64,000 nt of DNA, taken from contig VZDJ01000594.1 of assembly GCA_008694505.1 (NCBI GenBank), positions 8,065,746 through 8,129,745 on the forward strand, read 5' to 3'. Under the pieces are notes generated by a model, which was not told the DNA's origin, ran no database searches, and was given only the letters and a program-made list of their open reading frames with translations. Source of the stretch: Cyanoderma ruficeps (taxonomy: Eukaryota; Chordata; Aves; Passeriformes; Timaliidae). Of the stretch, positions 50,001 to 62,300 are shown piece after piece; within the stretch, counting starts at the first letter, position 1; every line of letters begins with the position of its first letter. Position numbers and translations under genes: made by a program.

Positions 50001-53000
50001 GAAGCATAATTACAACCTTTTCCAGGGAATACATAAAGTCTAGAGCAAGTACATTCCCCAAAGGCAGGACTGAGACTTGGGGACAGGTGGGTTTCTGCTC
50101 CAGCAAACGTCCAGGAGGTTTGACAGTAAAGTTCTGCTTTTCCTACTGTGCAGAGATGCCATCCTGAGGAGAGAAGCACTTGCAGATATGTGGTCCCATG
50201 GGAAGATGCAAATCCCCTCCCTCCCAGCTCTGCCTTGGATTGGCTGGAAAGTCCAAGACCTCAGCTGACTCCCCAATTTCCCATGCCCAAAGTGCCCCAG
50301 GGTCCCACCACAACTTCTCTGCCACCCACCCTCTGCAACCAGAGTAGAAACTGCCCATTTCTCTTCCAGCTCTTCTCAGTCCAGAGAGCCGGAGCTGTAT
50401 TCACAGTGAATTTGATTTTTCCACCATTTCTAATTTACAGGTTATCCAACTGCATTTGATCAAGACAGAGAGAAGAAACCAATAATATAGCAGAGCACTT
50501 AGGAAGACTAATTGCAAATTACTCTTAAATAATACATCATCCCTCTCTTAATTATGGCAACTTGCACTCTTCTCAGAAAAGTGCACATCTGCTAATGTAT
50601 TTTTCCAATAATACCAATATGAAGTTGCAGGGAAAGGGTAGAGTAGTGGTTGCTTTGTATCTTGACCTGCTCTCATATTAAGTTTCCCTGAATGTCCAAA
50701 AAGCTTCTCTATTTTTTTCCTTTCTGACTTAAAAAAAATAATTCTGAAAATACATTTCTTGAACCAAGGATTGCTTGCTAACACTCCTTTCAGAAGGAAA
50801 GGGACCACCAGGAACCTGGACTGCCTTAATAACTAACTAAATCTTGTATTTCCCATTCATTTCCAGAGGCATTTGAGGCTGGACCACTGTAAATACTGGA
50901 GATTTCATGTTTCTACTTGCTTTAGTGCACCAAAATCCTTGAGGCAATTTTCTCCATTCAATTTGCCTTTTTCCTCAGTATTTGTACAAGATATTCAAAG
51001 ATGCTGAAGTCTTGGCTGCCATTCCAGTTCTACACACGCCCATTGCCAGAATCTCCAAAAGACATCCATGACTCTGAGTTCTTTAAGATCCTGTGGTCAA
51101 ATATGAGGATGGCCATGACAAATTCTCAGCAGTGATGAGCCCTAAGCATTTGCGCCAGTCCCTGGCTCTGGCACTGAAAACCAAGCACACAGCACATTAG
51201 CTTCTGCACCCAAAGAAAACAGACACCTTTGAAAAAAGGTAAGAAAAACTGTTTTCCCAGCATTGTCCACTGTGTAAGCAGTGGAGCTGCAATATGAGCT
51301 TTGCTCCTCCTGATTGAATCCCCTGGATGTTACTGCTTCTTGGCAGCACCAGAATCTAAGTCCTTTAATTTGAATTTCTAAATAATTCAGAATGGTGATA
51401 ACTATATCTGTTCATATTATTCTGTTGTCTAATATTTCCATCGAGTTCCAAATAAACCATGTTTAGTGCACAGACCTGACATGCCAAGAAAGGGTCAGGG
51501 CAGCTCCACACCTGCTGTTACCTATAACCTGCTGTTATTGTAATCCAGTCTCGCTTTGGGATCATCAGGTGGCTGGATTTAGCTGGTCAGCTGGCTCACT
51601 ACACCACCATCATCAAACTAATCATCTAAATGAGACACCCTTCTCACTCCAGCCAATTAATCACGCATCCTCATCTGACATGCACAGGCTTGAGATTATT
51701 GCTCTGAGCAACTGGTTTTCCTCACCGCAGAGAAAACCAACAATAAATAATCAAAGGGAAAGTAAAAACAATCCCCATCTTAGACAAAATCACGTGGATC
51801 TTATAAGAGATTTTTCATCCTGTAGTACACGAGGCATGCATCCTCTTACTGACTAAAAATGTAAGATGGCCTTTTAGGTCCTCAGATGTGCTGGTATATG
51901 AATCTCCTTAACCTGACATAACCTAGAGCTGAACAAAGGAAAATTTCTTTTCTTTTCATTCAACTGAAAATCTTTTCAAATTTTACAGGAAAACCAGTAT
52001 ACTCAAAAATCTGTTTCAAGGTAGAAAAGGTGAGAGGTCTGATGGAGACATTTCTCCCTCTTTTCAGAAGTAATTATGGTTTACATTGGTTCCCAAATCA
52101 TTCCTTTAGAAAACATCCCTGAGACCAGTTACCACAAAACATTTCAGCTTCAATGCACAGAGTGTGGCCTCTGCCAGATTTTTCTGACCAGCCCTAAAAG
52201 AGCTGCAGCCCCAGCAAAGCCACTCTTCCCAGGCATCCCTGAATCTCCCTGTCACTGGCAGACGCAGCCTGTTCTTGTGTTTCCTCAAAGAATGCAAAAG
52301 AGGAAACAGTCCTAATGGTGACACGTCCCTCATAGATAATTAAATAGAAAATCTGGCAGATTTTCAGACAGGCTGCTACCTGCCTGTGAATACCAAGTAG
52401 CTTTGCTTGACAGTCAGCTAATGCACCGGGCCCCCTGCCTGGGCTGGGTGAGTCTCCTGGAAGACTTTAAACAAATGTTTACGATAGATCAGCATTACAC
52501 TGCTCACTTAGTCTCGTCCAAGAGACGTGACGCCCACATCAGTTTTTGATGACTCTTGTAAAAATCCCATCCCCTTCCCAGCAGCACTGTGCTTGCTCCT
52601 ACTAGGTTTTCCTTCTAAGCAGAGCCCTGCCCATTTCTGGGTATTTTCACTGGCAATCCCGTACATCCAGCTATTAACAGCCAGGCTATTAACTGGTGCT
52701 GCTCAACTACATTTGTAGCCGGATTTCCACTTGTTGCAGACAATGATTTTAACACCAACTGTCCTAGCGTGGGGTGTATTAACCCCACAGTATCCAGGCA
52801 GGTAAAAATGAACAACTTTCCTCCCAGCAGCCGTAACAGCTGAAGTGTTAAGAGCGTACTGAGGGCAGTGCTCTTTTTAACAGCACTTGGCACAATTAAG
52901 CTTTAATTCAGAGCTGTTATTTTACAGCTTCATTTGTTTCTGCCAATTTTATGTTTGAAGGGTGGGGAAAGCATGAAGGAATAACAATTTAAGTGCTCAG

Positions 53001-56000
53001 CAGATGGAGAACGAGTACCTCTTATTCTCTCCATCACTGCTGAAAACAGAAGTATTCCACCTCGCAGTGATCCCTTGCCAAAAAGAAGAAAAACTGAAAC
53101 ACCTCAGCAGTTACCAGAGTGTTTGAACCATCACAGACAAGTGTGTTTCTTTGCAATGCTGCACAGGGAATGTAGAGTATGTACGTATAGGATAAGATAG
53201 GCACCTCAGCAGCACCACAAACTGGGCCGTCAGCACAGAAAATTGCAATTTTAGAGATCCAGGCACTTTTCAGCCGGTCTTTTTTCCCTTAACACTATGG
53301 ATACGAGAGGGGGAAGGCTACAGAAAACAGTGTCCCTGACATGTCAAGTTGCCACCAAGTGTGTGGGCTGGTTGTGTTTCTACTTTTCTGTGCACAGCTC
53401 TTTGCCCCTCCATGGATCTGGCAGCAATTCACCTCTGCACCAAGGAAGAGGACAAAACCCACTCTCCTCCAGGTACTACATGTAGGACACAGAACACACA
53501 CTCAGACCTTGTGACCAAACTCTGGCATGGGCAAATGGCACTGCAATTAAAGGATCATATCCGCTTGTGAGAGGGAAAGGGTAAAGACTTGCTTGTAGAG
53601 GAAGTGTCACAGTTTGCTGTCCAAGCTGGAAAGGGAGCAATCCAGAGCACAATAGACTCTCAAACAAACATGAGTTTAAAAATCACATCACTCTGAAATG
53701 GTCTAAAGGAGAACACACTCTTGCTGATGGGGGATATCCTGGTTTATCACTCAAGAGTACTGTCTGGGCAGAACTGCAGTAGCCCCATCACAGTTGATGT
53801 TGTTTCAGAGTGCTGGACCCACAGGCCCCAGTGGAAAGCCCCATACAGGAGGTCCAGCACATGGTGGTGGGGCAGGAACCACAGCAAGAAACAACCACCT
53901 TGGGGCCAGATACAGAAGGTACAGAAAGGGGATGGCAAACTCAACAGTTTCCCCACTCCCAGCACTTCCCTGAAAAGAGAGAAGCAGAAAATGGTTCAGG
54001 ATCCTGCTGGGGGGTTTTGTATTTGACTCTGCTCCTCAGCTCATTGCACAAAGTGCTCACATACCACAGTAATGAGAGCAGTAGAAATGCCTCCAGAGGT
54101 GGAATAGATTAGAGACAGACAAACAAGAATGCAGCAGCAAAAGGAATAATCAGAGCTCCCCTTCACAGGGAAAGGGCAAGCCTCGGCACTTCCCTCTGTG
54201 CCAAATCACTTCTAAAAATAAACTAGAGAGACAGATCCAGGCCTAACGGTGTGACAAGAGTTAAAGTGCAGCACTGGGGGCCTGTCACGCCTCATACAGC
54301 TACAGAATTGATCCACTCAGAGGACAAAAATACAAATATTTCTCTGGCATCCTTCACTATGGGCAGGGGTCAGGTCCTGGCCAGGGTCCTGTATCGGCTA
54401 CCACCCTCCATTTGAGAGCACAACTTTTACCTTTGCCTGTGAAAGGTCAACTTTTTTCTCTTTTCCACCCCAGCTCCCAGTAGAAAAAGACACATACTGA
54501 ATACAGGCTTGGTAAGTTTCACTTGTAGCTCATTACCCCACAGTTTGTAAAAAATCTACCCTTTTTTGTGCTACCACCTTAGTGTATCACATGCAAAGGC
54601 AGGACCCAAACTTCCCTGTGAGCTGAGGCTAGAGGAATGCAAAAACCTTGCTTGATTCCCCTTCAAATGAATTGTAGCAGACAGATTTTTTTCCTGTCTA
54701 TGTAAGAGCACAAGAAAAATCAATGCTGCAGCTAATACACTCTTCCATGGAACCACAGTAACCAGTAGTAGATGTCTGTGCTACAAAATAATACTTGGCA
54801 AACCCACAGTGCTTTAGGGTCAACAGCGAGATGTCACTCCTTCCTGCACAAAATCATTAACACTGACGCCACAGATAGGCTGCTCGTAATGCTGAATAAA
54901 TACTCCAGAAAGATTAATAATATTTTCATTGAACTCTCTTTTTAAAAGAATATAGAAGCACCATTTCATTCCTAAGCTGATAATAGGGTCCACGTGTGAA
55001 AACAATAAAATAATAAAAACTACATGAATAAGACTTCAATGGAAAAAGCTTTACCCAAGGAAAAGTTTCTACATCAAAGCAGGCAGATAATCTGACAATA
55101 TTTTCTTCTATAAAACTGGATAAAGTTACTTAATGATTTTAACAAGATACACTATTATAATTTTTATTAGTCCCTAAAGAGCTACAACTAGGCTGCAGAG
55201 GAAAATTGTCTGTCTTATCCTGGTAGGAAATCTAATGTAATCATTATTTTTCTCCTTTTTGCATGATCATGACCAAAAATGCAAACAAATCAGTGATTTT
55301 CTAGAATTACGACTGAAAACATTAGTGGGTTTAGTGCAAAAGTACTCAGAGTTAAATCATGCAAGGACCTAACCAGATTTCCAAATCAATAGGAGCAGGA
55401 GACTCCATTCTTTCTCATGTTCCTTGTGAAGCTGCTGTTCCTTGACCAGCAGCTCACACCAGGGGCATAGGCAAGACATGCAGGATGTCAGAGAGAGCAA
55501 GATACTTCTCAGCAGGATGTGTCTGGACTCATGAAATAGGGAGGGACCTTTGCAAACAGAAGAATTTCCAGTTGTTCTCTCTAAAAACAACTAAAACCTA
55601 ACTGAATTCTATTCCAAAAGGCAGAAGAGAAGACTATTATACTTTCCCTTTTGCTTAAACAAGTGAGATATTGGTGGTGTAAGGGATAAGTACCAGCAAT
55701 AACAGTTGTAATAAGCAGCTCGACTGATATCAAATGAGACACATTCCTTATCTCTCTGTTGGGCCATTGGCTTTTCTCCAGTACATCTGACACTTACTGC
55801 AGCAGCAGACATGTGAGATTGGTACAGGTGTTGCAAATTTAGGAGCAGTAAATACACAGTAATTGGTCATAAGTGAAGAAACCACTTGTAAAACCACAGA
55901 TCTGCTACCATTTTTGGTACATTCTCAACAAGTTTTTTTCCTCTCCCATTTTTGCACTTGCCCAACCCTTGCCACAGTCAGTATTTTGTTCATTGGGGCA

Positions 56001-56435
56001 TGTAGAACATGGCATGTGATGACAGCCTGGCCTGGAAGGTTACCCCTTCATCCTAAGTCCTCCCATGTCCCCAAGGCAATGGGTAACTGAAGATCTCCAG
56101 GTTAAAGATCTCCAGCTGCCAAGATGAGAGGCAAGATAACAGTAACTTATCAGGAGCAGAAAATGGCGCATTAGGAGCATATTTGTAAAATGAACATGCT
56201 GTCACATCATTCCTCCAGGACTGTAAAGATCATGCTGATTCTTCAAGCACGTTACAGCTCTCACTTGGCTGTGTGTATGTAATCCTGGTCATAATTTCAT
56301 GCATATGTTAAGTATTATTTATAATTCAATGACAAGAGATAGATTTCATTGTTCTTCAGTCACTGCTGCTCTGTCTGTTTGTGCTGCATAAAGCACAGAT
56401 TTGCTTTGCCAATCAAAATCTGGTATCTGAGATCC
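47086..56435. other. Non-coding stretch, no gene seen
   Basis: Open frames up to 136 codons (49696-50106, minus) without recognised domains. Two similar GTGTYACCAATGAA motifs lie near 47077 and 47140. The segment about 52880-52960, with TTAAGCTTTAATTC and TTCATTTGTTTCTG, has a conserved-element look. A duplicated AAGATCTCCAG lies near 56091 and 56107. No promoter, RNA gene or clear mobile element. Confidence 0.55.
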
Positions 56436-57165
56436 TGTGGTGGATTGACCCTGACTGGACACCATGTGCCCAACAAAGCTGCTCTATCACTCCCCTCCTC
56501 AAACACACAGGGAACAGAAGATATGATGAACAATTCATGGGTCAAGATAAGTACAGGGAAAGGTCACTCACAAATTACCACCACAGGCAAAAAAGATTTG
56601 ACTTAGGGAAATGAGTACAGTTTTTATTGACAATCAGATTAGAACAGGATAATGAAAAATAACCCCAAATCTTTAAATGCTTTTCCCTCACCCCTCCCTT
56701 TTACCTGGGTTCAACTTCACTTCTAATTTCTCTCCTTCGTCCCCTCAGTGCAGGGGATGGGGAATGGGGGCTGTGGTCACATCATCATGTGTCTCTGCTC
56801 CTTCTCCTCAGACTCCTCACACTCCTCCCCTGCTCCAGTGTGGGCTCTCTCCCATGGCAGTCTCCTGTGAACTGCCCCAGCATGGGTCTCTTCCATGGGG
56901 TGCAGTCCTTCAGGAACTGACTGCCCCAGTGTGAGTCACCTGCAGGCTTACAAGTCCTGTCAGGAAAGCTCCTCTGCTGTGGGCTCCTCTGTCCACATGT
57001 TCACAGGTCCTGCCAGGAGCCTGCTCCAGCACCAGCCTCCCATGGGCTCTCAGCCTCCTTTGGGCACTGCCCTGCTGCAGCGTGTCCCAGGGGCACAACT
57101 GCTTCACCACATCACAGACTACGGAGGAACTCTGCTCCAGCACACATCAGATGCTCAAACTGTCC
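56436..57165 (-). mobile_element. Avian endogenous-retrovirus LTR, truncated and diverged
   Basis: On the plus strand it starts TGTGGTGGATTGACCCTGAC and continues with GTGCCCAACAAAGC and GCTCTATCACTCCCCTCCTC. Further on come many blocks of the type CTGCTCCAGTGTGGGCTC, CCATGGGGTGCAGTCCTTCAG and GTCCTGCCAGGAGCCTGCTCC. I recognise this order from a high-copy bird LTR family. Its other strand ends GGGTCAACCCACCACA, so the element lies on the minus strand. A polyadenylation signal AATAAA is present on that strand at 56623-56628, as expected for an R region. The 5' part of the LTR (right side here) is missing or unrecognisable beyond about 57165. No retroviral genes adjoin it. Many former CpG are TpG or CpA, so the copy is old and inactive. 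The family name is not assigned. Confidence 0.8.
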
Positions 57166-58484
57166 TACTTTCTCTAACAGGTGGCTTGGGGACAGCTCAG
57201 CCTCCTGAAATACTCATTTTGAAAGCCCTTCTGTTCTAATAACAAAGCAAATAGGCATTGGTTTATATCACTGATGCTGCTCATTGCACATCCAGCCTAT
57301 AAAAACAGAACCAACCTGCTGAAGAGATACTTGAGACAAAAAATATGTCAATGGATTACAGCTGGGTTTGCTTTCTTCCCCTTTTGTGACTGAGCAGCCT
57401 ATCGACACCAGCTCTTCTTTTAGTTTTACTCCTCGTAAGTTCAGGATGAAGAAATCAAAAATACTGGGGGATTTATAATTTCAGTTGTTCCTCCAGGAAA
57501 GATGGCTAACAAGGTATGTCCATGGGAGGATTGCTGGGTAAACAGCAGGCAAAGTACATACAACTCTGGGAAATCCAGCCATGCTAGGCTAAATTATTCA
57601 ACCTGACCTAGTCAATAAATATTGCATCGAAATTCTGAGTAAGAAATAGAAAGTTTGTACATGAGATTTATGTTTCACTCTACAATTCACATTGTAAGTG
57701 GTTTGATTAAATATTTATTCTAATATTCACTTGGGTTAAGAATTACACCAATCTGTCTATACAAAGCTATGCATAAGCTCATAGGAAATTTTACCAATAA
57801 GCAGAAATGCGTTATCAACCTCCTAGTTTTATACTAAAACCATTTTTTTCCTGTCCTGATAAAAAATCCTGCCAATGTAATTTATTCCTTTCACCAGTGG
57901 CCTATTAATCTTCACAGCTGTTGCTCATGGGCTAAACCAAGAGAGGTTTCTGTTGAAAGAAAATTCAAGTTCTCAGACATCTCAAATACATTCAGAAACA
58001 GAAGTTCAGTAGAGAGAACATTAAATGAGAACTTTCATAAGGCTCACGTAAGCTCTGCTAAATCACCGTGATCTTTGATACATTTCAAGATTTAGATCAA
58101 ATTCTTCAAAAAGCCTAACTTCATCCCTCTGATAGTTCTGATAACAACATATTCCTTCTGCCAGAGGGAATGATTATGACAGCTTGGCTTTTTTCAGGAA
58201 TCTGCCTAAAAGTACATGTTATTTTCTTGAGAAGACAAAGAGATCAGCAACATTTACATGAAAACAGATCTGAATGTTTAAAACTAGCAGGTGATGTTGA
58301 GAGACATTTAGTAAGACTTGCTCTTCAAATTGTTTATGGCTCAGACAGTAAAAATGATCTCCAGTTATGTATGCCACTGTCATTAGTCATATCATAAACA
58401 GAAGCCACAAGTCATGATTGAAAGTTGATTGCCGGTAGCTGACAGCTGTTTGTACATGGAGCTGAACTTGAGGAACTTTGTTGT
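57166..58484. other. Non-coding stretch between the LTR and SINE relics
   Basis: No gene recognised. Mostly AT-rich unique sequence. The first 70 bases may still belong to the LTR but could not be matched. Confidence 0.55.
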
Positions 58485-58622
58485 TAGCTCTAGCACTATT
58501 TGATTCACTGAGTTACGTGGTCCTCACCTTTAATTTTCTTCCTCTGAAATAACTGAAAAGGTTATTTACCTGTTAAGTGCTGTAAAGTTGAGACATAAAA
58601 GGCACTATATTACCATTGTGTT
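58485..58622 (+). mobile_element. MIR-type CORE-SINE relic
   Basis: Blocks in MIR order are visible: TTAGCTCTAGCACTATTTGA (counterpart of AGCTCTGCCACTTA), then CACTGAGTTACGTGGTC (CACTGTGTGACCTTGG), then TTAATTTTCTTCCTCTGAAA and GGTTATTTACCTG. It ends with TAAAGTTGAGACATAAAAGG followed by CACTATAT, the counterpart of AAGCGCTTTGAGATC...AAAGGCGCTATAT. The continuous order and plus orientation make this a good match despite its age. Confidence 0.65.
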
Positions 58623-59169
58623 GCAGTTTATTAATTGATGTAGTAAGAAGGCACAATTGTGCATTTTCTTTGTTTAGAAACATAATGGGCAGCCTGTGAA
58701 AGAGCTTCAAACTTCACTTCTACTAATTTGAGAGAGAATATCACATCATTAAGTACAAATATGACAAGCACATTATTATTCTATTGGACTGTCTTTGCCA
58801 GAGTCTATCAGCAGACCTGCATAGATGGTCAAAAGTTATATGTATGTGAAAAATATTCAATATATCTCATCTGCTTTTACTATAGCTTCTGTCAAGGTTC
58901 TTTCAGCCAGCCAGCTAAGAGTATCTGCTAACAGTTATTTAAATTCATGAGCTAAACCCTTCTTGCAGCTCAGGAATGAGATGCAAAATGAATGAGACTT
59001 GTCTTGCCTTCCCCCCCATTATTTTTTAACAATGGACAGAGAACTCTAAATCTCCAGATCACCCATTCAAGAGTCAATAAAACTGAGCTAATTTAACTGG
59101 AGAAAATATACCAGTACAGATGCTATGTGCTCACCTCAGTGCTAGAAAAAAATTGTATTAAAAAACTCA
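58623..59169. other. Non-coding spacer between two SINE relics
   Basis: About 550 bases of AT-leaning sequence with no gene or recognisable repeat. A run of seven C is near 59011-59017. Confidence 0.5.
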
Positions 59170-59320
59170 TGGTGTATTTCCAGTCTCAGTAATGTCAGCG
59201 GCCTCCTGTATGACCTAAATCAAGGCACTTTACTTCAGCACACTTTTTTCCATTAGTTAAGACAAATATAATAAATAAGCCTGAGACAAAAAGTGTTTTG
59301 AAACTCATCCTGAGGATTCT
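59170..59320 (+). mobile_element. MIR-type CORE-SINE relic
   Basis: The row of blocks TATTTCCAGTCTCAG, CTGTATGACCTAAATCAAGG, CACTTTACTTCAGC, TTTTTTCCATTAGTTAAGAC and AAATATAATAAATAAG parallels the MIR core. The core reads roughly TGTGTGACCTTGGGCAAGTC, ACTTAACCTC, TTTCCCCATCTGTAAAAT and a GATAATAAT tail. AAAGTGTTTTGAAACTCATC matches the 3' end. It is in the same orientation as the copy 550 bases to its left. Confidence 0.6.
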
Positions 59321-62300
59321 TTAAGCCTAAAAATACAAAGTCAAAAGTTGGTGTTAATGCACTGCCTTATAGACCCCTTCAATTTCACTGCTTAGGTATT
59401 TGCAGAAATAATCAAAGCATAAGCACCTGTGTTCTGAGGCAAGAAGAGACTATCATAAGCACATGAATTTATATCCACCACTTCAGACAAGCTGCAGATA
59501 ATTCCTTAGCAGTTCTTGGAAACAGAGCTACATGCTGTGGTCACATTAAATCATTTACTTCAGAAAGCGATTAAATCTTTATTGAAATATTGCAGGTAAT
59601 TAAGAACTTCCAACATGCACTGGTAAGCTGCTGCAGATGCCATAACCCTGATGGCTGAAGGGTCACCCACCTTTTCTGTTTCAATTTAGCTGACTACAGC
59701 TTCCAGAGAGGGGATCTCAGAATGCCTCTTCCTACTAATTAAACAACTGTTTAATGTGATGCACCTTCCTTTTAATATCCAAGGGGCATTTCTCAGCCTT
59801 GTTTTCACACCAGGTCTGGAAGGTCACTAAAAACGCTAAAACTCTCAAGGATGTGCTGTCTAGGAGAGGTTGAAGCTCCTCCTTGCACATTCATAAAGGC
59901 AAACCCATGGCTGCTTTTGCCTGGCTGCCCCGAGGAAGGTATCCTGGCTCAGCTCCATTGCATTACTGACAGGGCACAATCACCCTAACCTGCATCCAGT
60001 CCTGGATGGCATCCAGTCCCCAATGTCCTTGTCCAAGCAAACCCTTCCACCACCAAACCCAGCTGACACACTGTGACCTCTGATCCCAAGACACAGAGCC
60101 TGCTAAGGGAGAAGTTTGAGTGGCTCCCTGGCCTGCACAGGGGTGTCTGTTAAGATCCATGGTTCAGAAGAAGACAATCTGGCTATACAATCCAGATTCT
60201 CTTTTTCCTTAATTCTCTAGTTCTATGTTTGATCAAGCAAAGAAACTATAAAAATAATAGAAGATTATTTTACAGAAAATATATTCAGATGCTTCTCCCT
60301 CTCAAGTCTGTCAGGCCCTCTCCCAAATTTGGCGGCTCCTGAAAGCTGCCAAAACCATCATGCAGCTGGTTTCTCAACAGCTCAGTGACTCGGTATTTGC
60401 AATGCACAGATTTTTACTCTGCATTGAATAAAAGGAAGGTGAAAAATGGCACTACCAGGAGAATGCTGGTCTCAAATTCCTCCTCCTCAGGAAAGATGTG
60501 GTAGGCAGACAAACAGGACAACCACATGACAACCCTGCCTTGTTATCAGCTGTGGACAGGACAGCCACAACACTGAGCACATATCCAGGTGAACACTGTC
60601 ACCCCAATATGAGAAATCAAATCAGATGTCTTCCTTTTCAGCGTGATTTGATCGACTCATCCAGTACTGCTGCGTCAGCATTTCCTCCTCAGCAAGGAGC
60701 AGACACAACAAACTGTCCCAAAGAACCAGGACTGTGTAGGCTTTACCACCATTCTCCCTCGACTGCCTTTCCTAGCTGTGAATCATGCAAGTGCCTGTGC
60801 AAGGCACTAAGGTTTCTCCATTGCTATGGGAACACAGTACTCGGCAGCGACTGAAATATTCAGCCCACCTCCATAAAATACCATGATTCACAGATACCAG
60901 CCAAGTACCTGAGCAGAGAAAGGTTTTCAAAAGCCAATGTGCTATTAGCATTTAATAAGGAGAAAGGAAGGTTATTCTCTCTGAACAGCTTGAGACTACT
61001 CCGAGCAATGGAATTGCTGCTGGCCTGCTGCACTCAACAGCTCTTCCTCCCCCTCACCTGAGATGGCAATAAAAAGGCAAAGTCTTGGCACTAGAAAAAA
61101 CCAAAAAGGAACACCTACACTCACAATAGCACCAACACTGGCCATCCAAATGTGACTGAATATTTGTGGTAAGTATCCAGCTATTTGGCACCCAACAGTT
61201 TGGATTGTCTCTGCCCTGAAATTACCCTCTCACAGACCTCCAGGATAGGTACACAGCCAGCATCCAGGCATCCGGCCTGTACCTCCCCGTGAGCTGAGGT
61301 TAGATGGCATTTCTTTTCAAAGAGCTGAATATTTCCTCTTTTCTTTTACCCGCAAACTCAAATAAAAAAAGAAAAATAAGAGTTTATTTCCCATCACTGG
61401 CTGGCACAGCTTTTATATCTTCTGGAACAATAAACAAGGACACTTGCATGGGATTTGGTTTTTGTTAGGCAAGGATATTACTGGGATTCAATGGGTTTAC
61501 TTCTGGTTTATTGGGCTATCCCACTTTAATAAGCCAGTTCTTACACAAACATATTTTGCCTGTCAAGTGGTAAGATGAGGCATAAGAACGAAGTTGCAAC
61601 AGGATTGAATTCAGCAGGAAGGGAATTAATTATTTCTCTTTGAACAAAACAAAATAAAAGACAAAAAGTCTTCCACACATATTTTCAGGATCATCCTGAT
61701 CATCTATCTGATAGATGATCATCAGGATCATCTATCAAATTACCAATCAGTCAGAAAACATTGGGGGGAAGGGGGTTGATCAACTGTATGACAATTAAAT
61801 GCACTGTAAAGTTGCTCTCACTGGAACTTTTGTGCCTGTTTTTTCTGGGTTCCCAGGGGCAATAGGAGTTGTAGGAATTGAAGGAGTACAAGAGGACTTG
61901 CCATAACCACAGCCTTTGCTGAGCAACATCAGTCACACTCTCTGAAGATCAAGCTTCCAGATCCAGGGTCCAGCAGCTTAGGAATGGGAGGACCAGTCCA
62001 TGATGACTGTCCGAAACCCAGGATTTACCTTTCCCTTAGGCCATGGCTGGCCATGGTTTCCAGAGTCTCCCCCTTTCCTGTAGAGGCTGATTGCAACAAT
62101 GGTGTGAACACCATTCCAGGCAGGCAGTGCCATTCCCGGTGCCTATGTGACCTTACTCCATCCAAGGACCCTCCATCTTCTCCTTTTGCCTAGGAGTGAA
62201 AGTATTCCTGCAACACTTATGAGTCACAAGAAACTAAGTTACCCCAAACCAGTCCACCAGACAACAGTCATGATTTGAAAGGATTTATCTGGACCTTAGA

